NCBI RefSeq assembly: GCF_900101455.1
Contig: NZ_FMZJ01000023.1
Coordinates: forward strand, 1 to 50,034
From: Sphingomonas sp. YR710
Lineage (GTDB): Bacteria > Pseudomonadota > Alphaproteobacteria > Sphingomonadales > Sphingomonadaceae
DNA length: 50,034 bases
Direction: 5' to 3'
Part shown: in pieces, positions 7,190 through 15,790 of the stretch
How the letters are laid out: every line of letters starts with the position of its first letter
Numbering within the stretch: position 1 is the stretch's first letter
The notes under the pieces: model-generated
The model's input: only the letters and a program-made list of their open reading frames with translations
Database searches by the model: none
What the model was told of the DNA's origin: nothing
Position numbers and translations under genes: made by a program

Positions 7190-8026
7190 ATGCATGAGCA
7201 GCAGCACGGGCGCAGCCCCCAGCCAATGGCGATGGATCGTCGCGCTGTCGTGTTTGCTGGTCTCGCGGTGGCGTTCGATGTCGCGGTGCCAATCCGGGTT
7301 CTTGCGGCGCGCGAGGTGCGTACGATTCCGATCCTCGCCTATCATCGGTTCGATCCGTCGGCCCCCGGCCCGACGACCGTCACAATCAGGACATTCGAGT
7401 CTCAGTTGCACCAACTCGCCGAGTATGGCTACCACATCACGCGGCTACGCGATGTGGTAGCGGCCTCGCGCGATGGCGGCGGGGAGACGACACGGCAGGC
7501 GGCGATCACGGTTGATGACGGTCACCGCTCGGTTTTCACGGTGCTGTTCCCGCTGATCCGTCAGCATCGCACGCCGGTCACCTTGTTCATCTACCCCTCG
7601 GCGATATCAAATGCCGATTATGCGATGACCTGGGATCAGCTTCGCGAAATGCAGGCCTCGGGCCTTGTTAATGTGCAGTCGCACACCTATTGGCATCCGA
7701 ATTTCAAGATCGAACGGCGGCGCAGATCCTCCGAAAACTATCGCGCATTCGTCGACGATCAGCTTCAAAGATCGAAAGCGACCCTGGAGGCGCGATTGCG
7801 AATAAGGGTCGACATGCTCGCTTGGCCCTTCGGGATCGTCGACGCCGACCTTGAGGCCGCAGCACGCAAAGCCGGTTATGCCGCCGCGCTCGCTTATCGG
7901 GGCGGGCCGATGGCGCCCGGTGCCGACCTGCTGGCGTTGCCGCGCATCCCCGTCGGTGACACGGACCGCGGAATGCGTTTCGCAGCCTTGATCGGCGCAA
8001 CGGGCCCGGTGGCAGCGTGGCGATGA
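7190..8026 (+). CDS. Polysaccharide deacetylase (CE4/NodB domain), exported
   Basis: An N-terminal segment, RRAVVFAGLAVAFDVAVPIRVLAAREV, looks like a signal or anchor. A NodB-type domain follows, with PILAYHRF, the metal and catalytic motif ITVDDGHRS (Asp-Asp) and the metal motif SHTYWH (SHxxxH type). Such enzymes remove N- or O-acetyl groups from extracellular polysaccharide; PgaB and IcaB are relatives with the AYHRF start. ATG 7190 has AGGA eight bases upstream; ATG 7181 is an alternative in the same frame. The stop overlaps the next gene, a putative glycosidase, so the two are coupled like the two halves of PgaB. The substrate is unknown. Confidence 0.85.
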   Translation: MHEQQHGRSPQPMAMDRRAVVFAGLAVAFDVAVPIRVLAAREVRTIPILAYHRFDPSAPGPTTVTIRTFESQLHQLAEYGYHITRLRDVVAASRDGGGETTRQAAITVDDGHRSVFTVLFPLIRQHRTPVTLFIYPSAISNADYAMTWDQLREMQASGLVNVQSHTYWHPNFKIERRRRSSENYRAFVDDQLQRSKATLEARLRIRVDMLAWPFGIVDADLEAAARKAGYAAALAYRGGPMAPGADLLALPRIPVGDTDRGMRFAALIGATGPVAAWR

Positions 8027-9297
8027 GACGAATATTTCACACGGCAATCGCAGCGTTTGCTCTCGCCTTCATTTCCCCCGCCGCGCTGACTCAGTCGATC
8101 GACCTCGACGGGCGACTGGTCGATGCGATCACCGGTGCCGCGATCGCTGACGGCATCGTTACCGTCGGTGATCGTGAGATGCGACTCCGCGCCGATGGAA
8201 CCTTCCATATCCGCGGCGCTCCCGGGCAAATCCTCCTACGGGCGCCGGGCTATCGGCGATCCATGGTCCCGGTCACCGACTTCGTCGGCTCCCACGGGTT
8301 GGTGAAGCTCGCTCCTATCACGCCTAAGGGATTGTATCTGAGTGTTTATGGCGTGGGCTCGCAGAAGCTGATGGGCGGCGCGATGGCGATCCTCAATAGC
8401 GGCGGGGCGAATGCCTTGATAATCGACATCAAGGGCGATCGGGGCCTCGTCCCCTACCCGAGCGCGGTTGCGCTTGCTAAGAGCGCCGGTGCACGCAAGA
8501 TGACGACGATTCCGGATCTCGCGGCCCTAGTGCAGCACCTGCACAGATCGGGCGTGTACGTCATCGCCCGCATGGTGGTGTTCAAGGACAATCCGCTGGC
8601 CGTTGCGCGGCCAGATCTCGCCGTCCGGCGCGGGCAGGGACTCTTCCGGGACCGCGAGGGTCTGGCCTGGACCGATCCTTTCCAGTCCGAGGTACGAGGC
8701 TACAATATCGATCTCGCGGTCGAGGTGGCCAAGGCCGGGGTCGACGAGATCCAGTTCGACTATCTTCGCTTCCCGGATTCGTCGGCGCACCTGACGCTCG
8801 CCCAACCTTCGACACAGGCGAACCGCGTTACGGCGATCGCCGGCTTCCTGGCCGAAGCACGGAAGCGGCTGGCGCCCTATAATGTGTTCATCGCCGCCGA
8901 CATTTTTGGCTACGTCTGCTGGAATCGCGATGACACGGGGATTGGCCAGCGTCTTGAGGCCATAGCGCCGCACGTCGATTATCTCTCACCCATGCTCTAC
9001 CCTTCCGGGTACCGGTACGGCATTCCGGGCATCAAGAACCCGGTCGCCAACAGCTATGCGATCGTCCATGGCTCGCTCGCCGAGGCGCAACGCCGTCTGG
9101 GCGGATCGCCAAAACGCTTCCGCCCCTGGCTGCAGGCCTTCAGAGATTACGCATTCGATCGCAGATCCTTCGACGCGGACGAAGTCGCGCTCCAGATCCG
9201 CGCGTCGCAGGATTTTGATTCCGACGGGTGGATGCTATGGAACGCCAACAACGTCTATTTCACGGCTGGGCTCGTCCGCAGGGAGCCGCGGCACTGA
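8023..9297 (+). CDS. Putative glycoside hydrolase (DUF4015 / PF13200 type), exported
   Basis: A signal peptide (MRRIFHTAIAAFALAFISPAALTQS region) precedes a small beta-sandwich-like repeat region (VDAITGAAIADGIVTV to ILLRAPGYRR). A TIM-barrel-like putative glycosyl hydrolase domain follows, with GANALIIDIKGDRGLVPYPS, VDEIQFDYLRFPD and ADIFGYVCWNRDDTGIGQ, and then DYLSPMLYPSGY. These are signatures of the DUF4015 family, in which acidic residues of the DYxRFP region are thought to be catalytic. ATG 8023 overlaps the deacetylase stop codon; GTG 8017 is an in-frame alternative. It probably acts with the deacetylase on the same envelope polysaccharide. The gene is complete and converges on the BI-1 gene 36 bp away. 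Confidence 0.85.
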   Translation: MRRIFHTAIAAFALAFISPAALTQSIDLDGRLVDAITGAAIADGIVTVGDREMRLRADGTFHIRGAPGQILLRAPGYRRSMVPVTDFVGSHGLVKLAPITPKGLYLSVYGVGSQKLMGGAMAILNSGGANALIIDIKGDRGLVPYPSAVALAKSAGARKMTTIPDLAALVQHLHRSGVYVIARMVVFKDNPLAVARPDLAVRRGQGLFRDREGLAWTDPFQSEVRGYNIDLAVEVAKAGVDEIQFDYLRFPDSSAHLTLAQPSTQANRVTAIAGFLAEARKRLAPYNVFIAADIFGYVCWNRDDTGIGQRLEAIAPHVDYLSPMLYPSGYRYGIPGIKNPVANSYAIVHGSLAEAQRRLGGSPKRFRPWLQAFRDYAFDRRSFDADEVALQIRASQDFDSDGWMLWNANNVYFTAGLVRREPRH

Positions 9298-9333
9298 GGC
9301 GCTTCACCGACGACGTCGAAAGATCGGGATCCT

Positions 9334-10068
9334 TTATCGCCGCCGCTGGGCCGAAAAGCGTAGCAGGAAAAGGAAAATGTTGAGAAAATCGAGATAGAGC
9401 GTGAGCGCGCCGATCACCGCCAACCGATTCCGGCCGTCGGTCGCAGCCTCGAGATAAAGATGCTTCAATCGCTGCGCGTCAGAAACTGTGAAGCCAGCAA
9501 ATAAGAATATGCCGGTTATGGAAAGGATGAAATCGAAGCGGGCGGAACGGACGAAAAGATTAACGAGCATTGCGACGATCAGCCCGACCAGGCCGACCGT
9601 CAAGAAGGAGACGATCCCAGAGAGATCGCGGCGAGTCATGCTGCCGACCCACGCCAGCGCGATAAATCCGGCAGCGGCTCCCAGAAAGGTCGTTGCCAGG
9701 TTGGCGCCGGTATAGACGAGGGCCAGATCGCCGAGCGAGAGACCAACAAGTGCGGCATAGCTCATAAAAATCGCGCCGGCGGCCGTCGCGCTGAGCCTGT
9801 CGATGGCGGTGCTCAACAGCAGCACAAGCCCGAGTGGAGCAATCGTCACAACCCACCCGATCCCAGTCAGCCCATTTTCTGTGAACAATATCCTGGCAAG
9901 AGCTGGGTCATAGCTCACGAGCCATGATGCAAAGCCCGATATGGCGATACCGCCAGCCATACGCAGATAGACCGATGACATATAGCCGCGCAAATCTGCA
10001 CCGGTGCGATCCCACTCTGCAAGCGGGCGACCAAATTCACCTGTATGGTCGAACATGTCGTTATCCAT
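9334..10068 (-). CDS. Bax inhibitor-1/YccA family membrane protein
   Basis: This 244-residue protein has an N-terminal cytoplasmic stretch and seven predicted membrane segments. The segment FAGFTVSDAQRLKHLY and a C-terminal TLYLDFLNIFLFLLRF, both diagnostic of bacterial BI-1/YbhL proteins, are present. The family forms pH-sensitive calcium-leak channels or modulates membrane protein quality control in bacteria. It is the last gene of a minus-strand group starting with the histidine kinase at 11563, separated by 123 bp from the BON gene. This is a plausible envelope-stress role inferred from context. Confidence 0.93.
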   Translation of the reverse strand: MDNDMFDHTGEFGRPLAEWDRTGADLRGYMSSVYLRMAGGIAISGFASWLVSYDPALARILFTENGLTGIGWVVTIAPLGLVLLLSTAIDRLSATAAGAIFMSYAALVGLSLGDLALVYTGANLATTFLGAAAGFIALAWVGSMTRRDLSGIVSFLTVGLVGLIVAMLVNLFVRSARFDFILSITGIFLFAGFTVSDAQRLKHLYLEAATDGRNRLAVIGALTLYLDFLNIFLFLLRFSAQRRR

Positions 10069-10191
10069 TCGAACAGGATTGCGGGGGTGTCTCGGGGTAA
10101 GGTGCGCGTCGCCATCATCCTACCCAAGTCGGAATGATCACGAGACCGCCATCGGACGTGTAGTCCGACGACGTCTCGCAATCTGGCGCGC

Positions 10192-10845
10192 TCAAACGGC
10201 GACGACGATATCGTCTTCGACATTGGATACGCCCGGTGCCGCCCAAGCGGTGCGTTCGGCGATCCGCCGTTCGTTCCAGGCATTGACCTTGCCGCCAAGG
10301 ATGATCTTATTGCCGTCGGCTCGCACAGTTATTGACCCGGCATCGATATCCGCCTGCCGTTTGATGGCGGCGACAATGCGATCCCTGATGTCCGACGCCG
10401 CCGGTTTCTGGTACACCTTAATCAGGTTGCTCACGCCGCTCACGCCACTCACCTTGTCGGCAAGCTTGCGCGCTTCGTCACTTTGATAGAACCAGTCAAC
10501 CGTGCCGGTGAGGGTTACCCAACCATTCTCGACCTTCACCTGGATCTTGTCGTCGGGCACCGTTACGTCCCAGCGGAACATATTCAGGATACGGCCGGCT
10601 ATCTCATGGTCCGCGGTTTTGGGATCGGAGGCGAAGCGGACCTTGATTTCCTCCGCAATCGCACGAACGCCGGCTACGCGCCGTGCCGCCCGTTCGGCCG
10701 CGAGTTTCTGGGCGTAATTCTTCACATAACCGGAAAGCGTGACCACGCCGTCGTTGACCGCCACGCCGATATCCGCATGATCAACGCTAGGCTCCCATTC
10801 CAGTTCAGCCATGACGTCGCGCTGTAATTGGCTGTCGCTTTTCAT
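10192..10845 (-). CDS. Triple BON-domain protein (OsmY-like)
   Basis: This 217-residue protein consists of three BON repeats at about 5-70, 78-145 and 150-217. Each has the pattern V-x-V-x-(D/N)-G-x-V-x-L-x-G-x-V, for example VAVNDGVVTLSGYV, VKVENGWVTLTGTV and VRADGNKIILGGKV. BON proteins bind phospholipid and are induced by osmotic and general stress. No signal peptide is visible, unlike E. coli OsmY, so it may be cytoplasmic or use another route. The start at 10845 overlaps the end of the kinase gene by 41 bp in another frame and has AGAGGA upstream. Cotranscription with the kinase is likely. Confidence 0.92.
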   Translation of the reverse strand: MKSDSQLQRDVMAELEWEPSVDHADIGVAVNDGVVTLSGYVKNYAQKLAAERAARRVAGVRAIAEEIKVRFASDPKTADHEIAGRILNMFRWDVTVPDDKIQVKVENGWVTLTGTVDWFYQSDEARKLADKVSGVSGVSNLIKVYQKPAASDIRDRIVAAIKRQADIDAGSITVRADGNKIILGGKVNAWNERRIAERTAWAAPGVSNVEDDIVVAV

Positions 10846-11563
10846 GTTGGTATTCCTCTTTGCTCGCAGGTTGAGCCGCCGGAAGGCAGCAACATCTGTC
10901 GACAGCCATCTTGAGCACTGCCGGCAATCTGATCAGGGCACAGCTTCCGCGACCGGGCCGGCTTCGCAACCGAAACACACCGTGACTCAGCTTGGCGAAG
11001 CGTCGTACCCGGCCCAGGCCCGTTCCGTTGGCTCCTGTCGATACGCTCGAAAGGATGCTATCGCTCGGTTCACCGGGCTCACAGCCAACGCCATTATCGG
11101 CAATAATCACTACCACCTGCGCGCCCATGCGTCGGGTCCGAATGATTATGCGCCCGGGCTTGTGCAGAGCCGAACGCGCATTGGCCACCAGTTCCAGGAT
11201 CACGGCTTCGAACAGGCCCGGGGAGAGCCGAGCCGGCGTCGGGCGGCTCGACAATTCGAATTTCACATCGACATGGCGACCGGCTAGAGCCCTGATCATC
11301 GGTGCCAAGACCAGCAAGTGATTACTGATGTCGATCGTTTCCATCCCCGCCACGTCGCCGCTATGGGCGAGCAGTACGGTCGTCAGCTGACCTCCGCGCC
11401 GGGCGGCATCTTCGATCGCGTCCAGCAGAACGGCATGCGTCTCCTCCGCCGGGCGATCTTCCAGCATGTGCTTAGCCGACGCAACGACACCGAACAGGTT
11501 CCGAAGATCGTGAACCGTTTCGCGCAATGAATGGCGTGAATATGCTTCCGATAAATGCGGCAT
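10805..11563 (-). CDS. Soluble sensor histidine kinase, minimal type
   Basis: This 252-residue protein has no membrane segment or recognisable sensor domain. The phosphoacceptor-like H box is ETVHDLRNLFGVVASAKHML (His near residue 18). An N box follows (VILELVANARSAL), then G boxes (IIADNGVGCEP and GTGLGRVRRFAKLSHG) and a closing GRGSCALIRLP. After that, about 40 extra residues with CCC read into the BON gene, an unusual tail. It could receive its signal from a partner or work as a phosphatase on a response regulator; the receiver-only regulator at 28567-29010 is a conceivable partner. It is divergent from polX with 235 bp between. Confidence 0.82.
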   Translation of the reverse strand: MPHLSEAYSRHSLRETVHDLRNLFGVVASAKHMLEDRPAEETHAVLLDAIEDAARRGGQLTTVLLAHSGDVAGMETIDISNHLLVLAPMIRALAGRHVDVKFELSSRPTPARLSPGLFEAVILELVANARSALHKPGRIIIRTRRMGAQVVVIIADNGVGCEPGEPSDSILSSVSTGANGTGLGRVRRFAKLSHGVFRLRSRPGRGSCALIRLPAVLKMAVDRCCCLPAAQPASKEEYQHEKRQPITARRHG

Positions 11564-11798
11564 TGCGCTCTCCCAGCTCTAGACAAGCCTTAAGGCAGTA
11601 CGGACCACAAAAAATCCGCAATCTCCCCTAAGTATAAGCATAAGGCGCGCTCGAGAGCGGCGTACTGCGATGCAGACGAGATTTCGCGGGATCAGGTGTA
11701 ATCAGGACTAATACGGATTCCGGCCAGAAGCGACGTGGTGTCTGGATAAGCCGGGCGCGCGCGAAACACCTGCCCATAAAGGAAGGTCGGTTCCGCCG

Positions 11799-13514
11799 AT
11801 GCCGCTCCACAATGTCGAAATCGCGAAGATGCTCGACCAGACGGGCGAACTGCTTGAAATCCAGGGCGGCAATCCGTTCCGGGCACGCGCCTATCGGCGC
11901 GCGGCGCGGGTCGTAGGAGGCCTCGGCAAAAGCATCCAAACGCTGATCGCCGCTGACAAAGATCTCACCGAACTGCCGGGCATCGGCGACGATCTTGCTG
12001 CTAAAATTACCGCGATTGCGACCACTGGCAGGTTCGATCTTCTGGAGCAACTCAAGCATGAACTGCCCGGGGATCTTGGCGACATCGCCGCATTGCCGGG
12101 TGTGGGCCCGAAACGGCTCAAGCTTCTCTATGATCGGCTCGGCGTACGGACGCTCGACGAGCTTCGCCGTTGCGCAGCGGCTGGCCGCTTGCGCGACGTC
12201 AAGGGTTTGGGTGGGAAATTCGAAATCCGGCTACGTGAAGCCCTTCAAAAGCCGGCTGGCCCGAGCCGTTTCAGACTGTCGGTCGTTGAGGATGAAGCGG
12301 ACGCGCTCCTCGCCTTCCTGCGCGACGCGGGGGGCGTGGGCGCCGTCGTCGCCGCCGGAAGCTTCCGGCGCCGTCGCGAAACCGTAGGAGACCTCGACAT
12401 TCTTGCAACCGCGCGGGACGGCTGGAAGATCGGCGACCGGCTAATCGCCTATGAGAATGTCGTGAAAACATTGGCGCATGGGCCGATGCGTACTTCCGTC
12501 GAGCTGCGTTCGGGGCTCCAGGTCGATCTGCGGGTCGTTCCCGCAGCAAGCCTTGGCGCCGCGCTGATCTATTTTACTGGCTCGAAGGCGCACAATCTCG
12601 CGTTGCGTCGACTCGCCCAGAGACGCGGATGGAAACTCAACGAATATGGGCTGTTTGACCAGGATCATCGCATTGCCGGTTCGACCGAGCAGGCGGTGTA
12701 TCGCAAGCTTGGTTTGTCCTATATTCCATCCGAGCTCCGTGAAGATCGCGGCGAAATCGCTGCCGCGAGAACGCACAGCCTGCCCGCCCTGGTATCGCTC
12801 GCCGATATACGCGGGGATCTCCATGTTCATTCGAATTGGAGCGACGGCGCCGTACCGATCGCCGTCATGGCCGAGGCCGCAAGAGCCCGCGGTTACGGCT
12901 ATATTGCGTTGACCGATCACAGCCAACACCTGGCGATCACGCACGGTCTCGACGTCGAACGTCTTTCGCGCCAGACCGACGAGATCGATCGACTGAACGC
13001 GAGGCGGGAGGACTTCACGATCCTCAAGGGTATCGAGGTTGATATTCTGACCGATGGCACGCTCGACCTGCCGGACAGCATTCTCGCGCGACTCGACCTG
13101 GTCGTCGCGGCCGTCCATTCCCGATTCGACCTGTCGGCAAAGGCGCAGACCGACCGGATCATCCGGGCGATGGACAATCCCCACGTGTCGATCGTCGCTC
13201 ATCCCACCGGTCGCCTGATCGGCGATCGCGATGCCTATGCCGTCGATATGGAACGGCTGATCGAAGCCGCCGCCGGGCACGGCTGTCACTTCGAGATCAA
13301 CGCCGAACCCGACAGGCTCGATCTCTCGGATCTCCATGCCAGGGCGGCAAAGGCAGCAGGCGTCAAGCTCGCCATCTCCACCGATGCGCACAGCGCGGAC
13401 GGGCTGGATTTCATGCGCTTTGGCGTGGATCAGGCACGGCGCGGATGGATTGAACCTGGCGACATACTCAATACGCGGCAGCTTCCGGCGCTCCGCAAAC
13501 TGCTCAAACGCTGA
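11799..13514 (+). CDS. polX: DNA polymerase/3'-5' exonuclease PolX
   Basis: This 571-residue, full-length bacterial family X polymerase has an N-terminal 8-kDa-like and helix-hairpin-helix region (LPGIGDDLAAKI 59-70, LPGVGPKRLKLL 99-110). The nucleotidyltransferase site is GSFRRR-ETVGDLDIL with Asp198 and Asp200, and the third Asp is near 243 (QVDLRV). A C-terminal PHP phosphoesterase follows: DLHVHSNWSDG from 340, TDHS, GIEVDI, AAVHS, VAHPTGR and STDAHS. It fills short gaps and processes 3' ends in base-excision repair, which is suited to cells under oxidative or dormancy damage. It opens a plus-strand run with the NAD-salvage genes, though 154 bp separate it from the next ORF. Confidence 0.95.
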   Translation: MPLHNVEIAKMLDQTGELLEIQGGNPFRARAYRRAARVVGGLGKSIQTLIAADKDLTELPGIGDDLAAKITAIATTGRFDLLEQLKHELPGDLGDIAALPGVGPKRLKLLYDRLGVRTLDELRRCAAAGRLRDVKGLGGKFEIRLREALQKPAGPSRFRLSVVEDEADALLAFLRDAGGVGAVVAAGSFRRRRETVGDLDILATARDGWKIGDRLIAYENVVKTLAHGPMRTSVELRSGLQVDLRVVPAASLGAALIYFTGSKAHNLALRRLAQRRGWKLNEYGLFDQDHRIAGSTEQAVYRKLGLSYIPSELREDRGEIAAARTHSLPALVSLADIRGDLHVHSNWSDGAVPIAVMAEAARARGYGYIALTDHSQHLAITHGLDVERLSRQTDEIDRLNARREDFTILKGIEVDILTDGTLDLPDSILARLDLVVAAVHSRFDLSAKAQTDRIIRAMDNPHVSIVAHPTGRLIGDRDAYAVDMERLIEAAAGHGCHFEINAEPDRLDLSDLHARAAKAAGVKLAISTDAHSADGLDFMRFGVDQARRGWIEPGDILNTRQLPALRKLLKR

Positions 13515-13577
13515 CGGTGGCACACATAGGGCACATGTCATCGACATATCGACGGCCCAATATTACGCCGCTCCCAG

Positions 13578-13585
13578 TTCCGTAA
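13578..13585 (+). promoter_or_regulatory. TTCCGTAA copy upstream of the NAD-salvage genes
   Basis: The octamer is followed by T, as in the copy at 28131-28138, and lies 91 bp upstream of the small ORF that leads the nicotinamidase operon, in the same orientation relative to the gene. It is a weak match to the longer element at 7042-7065 and 41400-41423 outside the octamer. Confidence 0.3.
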
Positions 13586-13668
13586 TCATCCCTAATGATC
13601 GGGCGTGACAACAGGTCTACGCCAACAGCGCTCCAAGCTGCACTGCAGAGCCCTTCAGGAACGAAGCC

Positions 13669-13803
13669 ATGATCGGCACCGGCCACGATATATTGTACAA
13701 GGTCCGGGCCACCGTTGCCCGGTTGGCAGGGCTCCTCCGGCCCGATGGGTTCGTTCTCTGGTCGCGGGCAGCGCCTGATGACAGACCGGCGCACGGGCGA
13801 TGA
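13669..13803 (+). CDS. 44-residue ORF coupled to nicotinamidase
   Basis: This short frame begins MIGTGHDILYKVRATVARLA and ends APDDRPAHGR. It has an AGGA ribosome site eight bases before ATG 13669, and its stop codon overlaps the nicotinamidase ATG (ATGA), the same coupling seen between the next three genes. The first 30 residues could form an amphipathic helix with a hydrophobic end (LAGLLRPDGFVLW). I recognise no family. It may be a small protein or a leader peptide that sets translation of the operon. Confidence 0.5.
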   Translation: MIGTGHDILYKVRATVARLAGLLRPDGFVLWSRAAPDDRPAHGR

Positions 13804-14447
13804 CGTTCCGCACGAGCTCCAGCGACATGTTGCTGGTCGTCGATGTCCAGCGCGACTTCTGCGAAGGCGGCGCACTTGCCGTCCCGGAAGGTAAGGCGGT
13901 CGTGGCTCCGATCAATGCGCTAATGCACCATTTCGATCATGTCGCGATAACCCAGGACTGGCATCCCGCCGGCCACATCTCGTTTGCCTCCTCGCATACG
14001 AGCCATAATCCCTTCGACATGATCGAACTCGGCTACGGGCTTCAGACCCTATGGCCGGATCACTGTGTGCGGGGAACATCGGGTGCGGAGATTCACCCGG
14101 AATTGCGCCTCGATCCGGTTGAGTTGGTGCTCCGCAAGGGCTTCCGCCATGAGATCGACTCCTATTCGGCGTTCATTGAGAACGACCGCCAGACACCGAC
14201 GGGTCTCGCTGGTTATCTGCGTGAACGCGGCATCGAACGCGTGGTCTGCGCGGGCCTCGCGCTCGATTATTGCGTGCGCTGGTCGGCCGAGGACGCGGTA
14301 CGTCTCGGCTTCGAGGTGGTCGTCATGGTTGACGCGTGCCGGGCCATAGGCACACAACCGCAGGTCGACAAGGCGATCGAAGCGATGCGGGCGGATGGCA
14401 TCGATATGCTTGCCACAGGCGATGTCGTCCGCGGCCAACCGGGGTGA
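13800..14447 (+). CDS. pncA: Nicotinamidase
   Basis: This 215-residue cysteine hydrolase has the PncA triad: Asp15 (LLVVDVQRDF), Lys113 (VLRKGF) and Cys158 (GLALDYCVRWSA). Metal ligands Asp53, His55 and His59 lie in QDWHPAGH, with another histidine in the WPDHCV segment. It deamidates nicotinamide to nicotinate in the Preiss-Handler salvage route. Its product feeds the nicotinate phosphoribosyltransferase encoded next, whose GTG start overlaps this gene's stop codon. Full length and all motifs argue for activity. Confidence 0.93.
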   Translation: MTFRTSSSDMLLVVDVQRDFCEGGALAVPEGKAVVAPINALMHHFDHVAITQDWHPAGHISFASSHTSHNPFDMIELGYGLQTLWPDHCVRGTSGAEIHPELRLDPVELVLRKGFRHEIDSYSAFIENDRQTPTGLAGYLRERGIERVVCAGLALDYCVRWSAEDAVRLGFEVVVMVDACRAIGTQPQVDKAIEAMRADGIDMLATGDVVRGQPG

Positions 14448-15790
14448 CCAAGCCTTTGCCCGATTGGCCAGGCTTGCTGGCCACCGATCTGTATCAGCTC
14501 ACCATGCTTGACGCCTATCGCTGCGCGGAGATGGGAAAGCGGGCCGTCTTCGAATTCTTCAGCCGACGTCTGCCGCCCGGCCGCGGCTTTTTGATGGCAG
14601 CCGGTCTCGCCACGCTGCTGGAGACGCTGGAGTCCGCACAATTCTCACGCGAGGAACTTGAGTGGTTGGGCGCCAGCGGCCGATTTTCAGCTTCGGCAAT
14701 CGAACGTTTCGCCGAATGGCGCTTTACCGGCGACGTCGATGCCGCTGCCGAAGGGACGCTCATTTTTGCCAATGAGCCAATCCTCCGGATCGAGGCGCCG
14801 ATTGCCGAGGCCCAGCTTGTCGAGACGCTGGTCATCAATCGGCTTCACTATCAGACGCTGATCGCATCAAAGGCGGCGCGGTTCGTCCTCGCCGCGCCTC
14901 AAAAGCAGCTCATCGACTTCGGCCTCAGGCGCGCACATTCGCTAGAAGCCGGGATATTGGCGGCACGTGCCGCCTATATTGCCGGCTTCGCTGGAACCGC
15001 GAGTGCCCTCGCAGCCTCACGATATGGGCTACCGGTATTCGGCACGATGGCGCACAGCTTTGTCCAGGCGCACGAAAGCGAGGAAGCCGCCTTTCTCGAC
15101 TTTGCCGCCGCCCGCCCCGCAGACGCGACGTTTCTCATCGACACGTACGACACGGAAGAAGGCGCACGGATGCTGGTCCGGCTGGCCGCGCGGCTTCGTG
15201 CCAGGGGAATAGCGATCCGCGGCGTGCGCATCGACAGCGGTGACCTAACCCTACATGCGCGCGCCGTTCGCACGATATTGGACGACGGAGGTCTTCAGGA
15301 AACCCGGATCCTTGTGAGCGGCGGCATCGATGAACTGAGCCTCGCGACGCTTGTCGAGGCTAAGGCGCCGATCGACGGCTGCGGCATCGGCACCAGCCTC
15401 ACGACATCGCAGGATGCCCCTGCACTCGACTGCGCCTATAAGCTGGTTGCCTATGCCGGACAGCCGCGCCGCAAGCGTTCGGAAGGCAAGGTCGTGTGGC
15501 CCGGCGCCAAGCAAGTATTCCGCCGTTATCGGGCCGATGGACAATTGGATCACGACATAATCGGTCTCGCTGACGAAGCGATTGCCGGCGAAGCGCTGCT
15601 GCAGCCGGTGATGCGCCGTGGCCGTCGGCTCGCAACTCCTTCACTCGACGAGGTTCGCGCTGTCGCGCGCGACAATCTCGCGCGATTACCGAGCGAGCTG
15701 CGCGACCTCAGGACGCCTGCGCCGTATCGCGTCGACATCAGCACCGGCTTGCTGCGCCTCGCCGCCGAACTCGCGGCGAGTGGTCGATGA
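14444..15790 (+). CDS. pncB: Nicotinate phosphoribosyltransferase
   Basis: The protein begins with the family's LLATDLYQLTMLDAY motif. VFEFFSRRLPPGRGFLMAAGL, IDFGLRRAHSLEAGILAARAAY, GLPVFGTMAHSFVQAH (active-site His), FLIDTYDTEEGARM and GVRIDSGDL follow. It makes nicotinate mononucleotide from nicotinate and PRPP with ATP. GTG 14444 overlaps the nicotinamidase stop codon; a longer frame exists upstream but would lie inside pncA. The downstream phosphotransferase overlaps by ATGA. PRPP could come from the synthetase encoded on the opposite strand at 16819-17811. Confidence 0.94.
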   Translation: MTKPLPDWPGLLATDLYQLTMLDAYRCAEMGKRAVFEFFSRRLPPGRGFLMAAGLATLLETLESAQFSREELEWLGASGRFSASAIERFAEWRFTGDVDAAAEGTLIFANEPILRIEAPIAEAQLVETLVINRLHYQTLIASKAARFVLAAPQKQLIDFGLRRAHSLEAGILAARAAYIAGFAGTASALAASRYGLPVFGTMAHSFVQAHESEEAAFLDFAAARPADATFLIDTYDTEEGARMLVRLAARLRARGIAIRGVRIDSGDLTLHARAVRTILDDGGLQETRILVSGGIDELSLATLVEAKAPIDGCGIGTSLTTSQDAPALDCAYKLVAYAGQPRRKRSEGKVVWPGAKQVFRRYRADGQLDHDIIGLADEAIAGEALLQPVMRRGRRLATPSLDEVRAVARDNLARLPSELRDLRTPAPYRVDISTGLLRLAAELAASGR

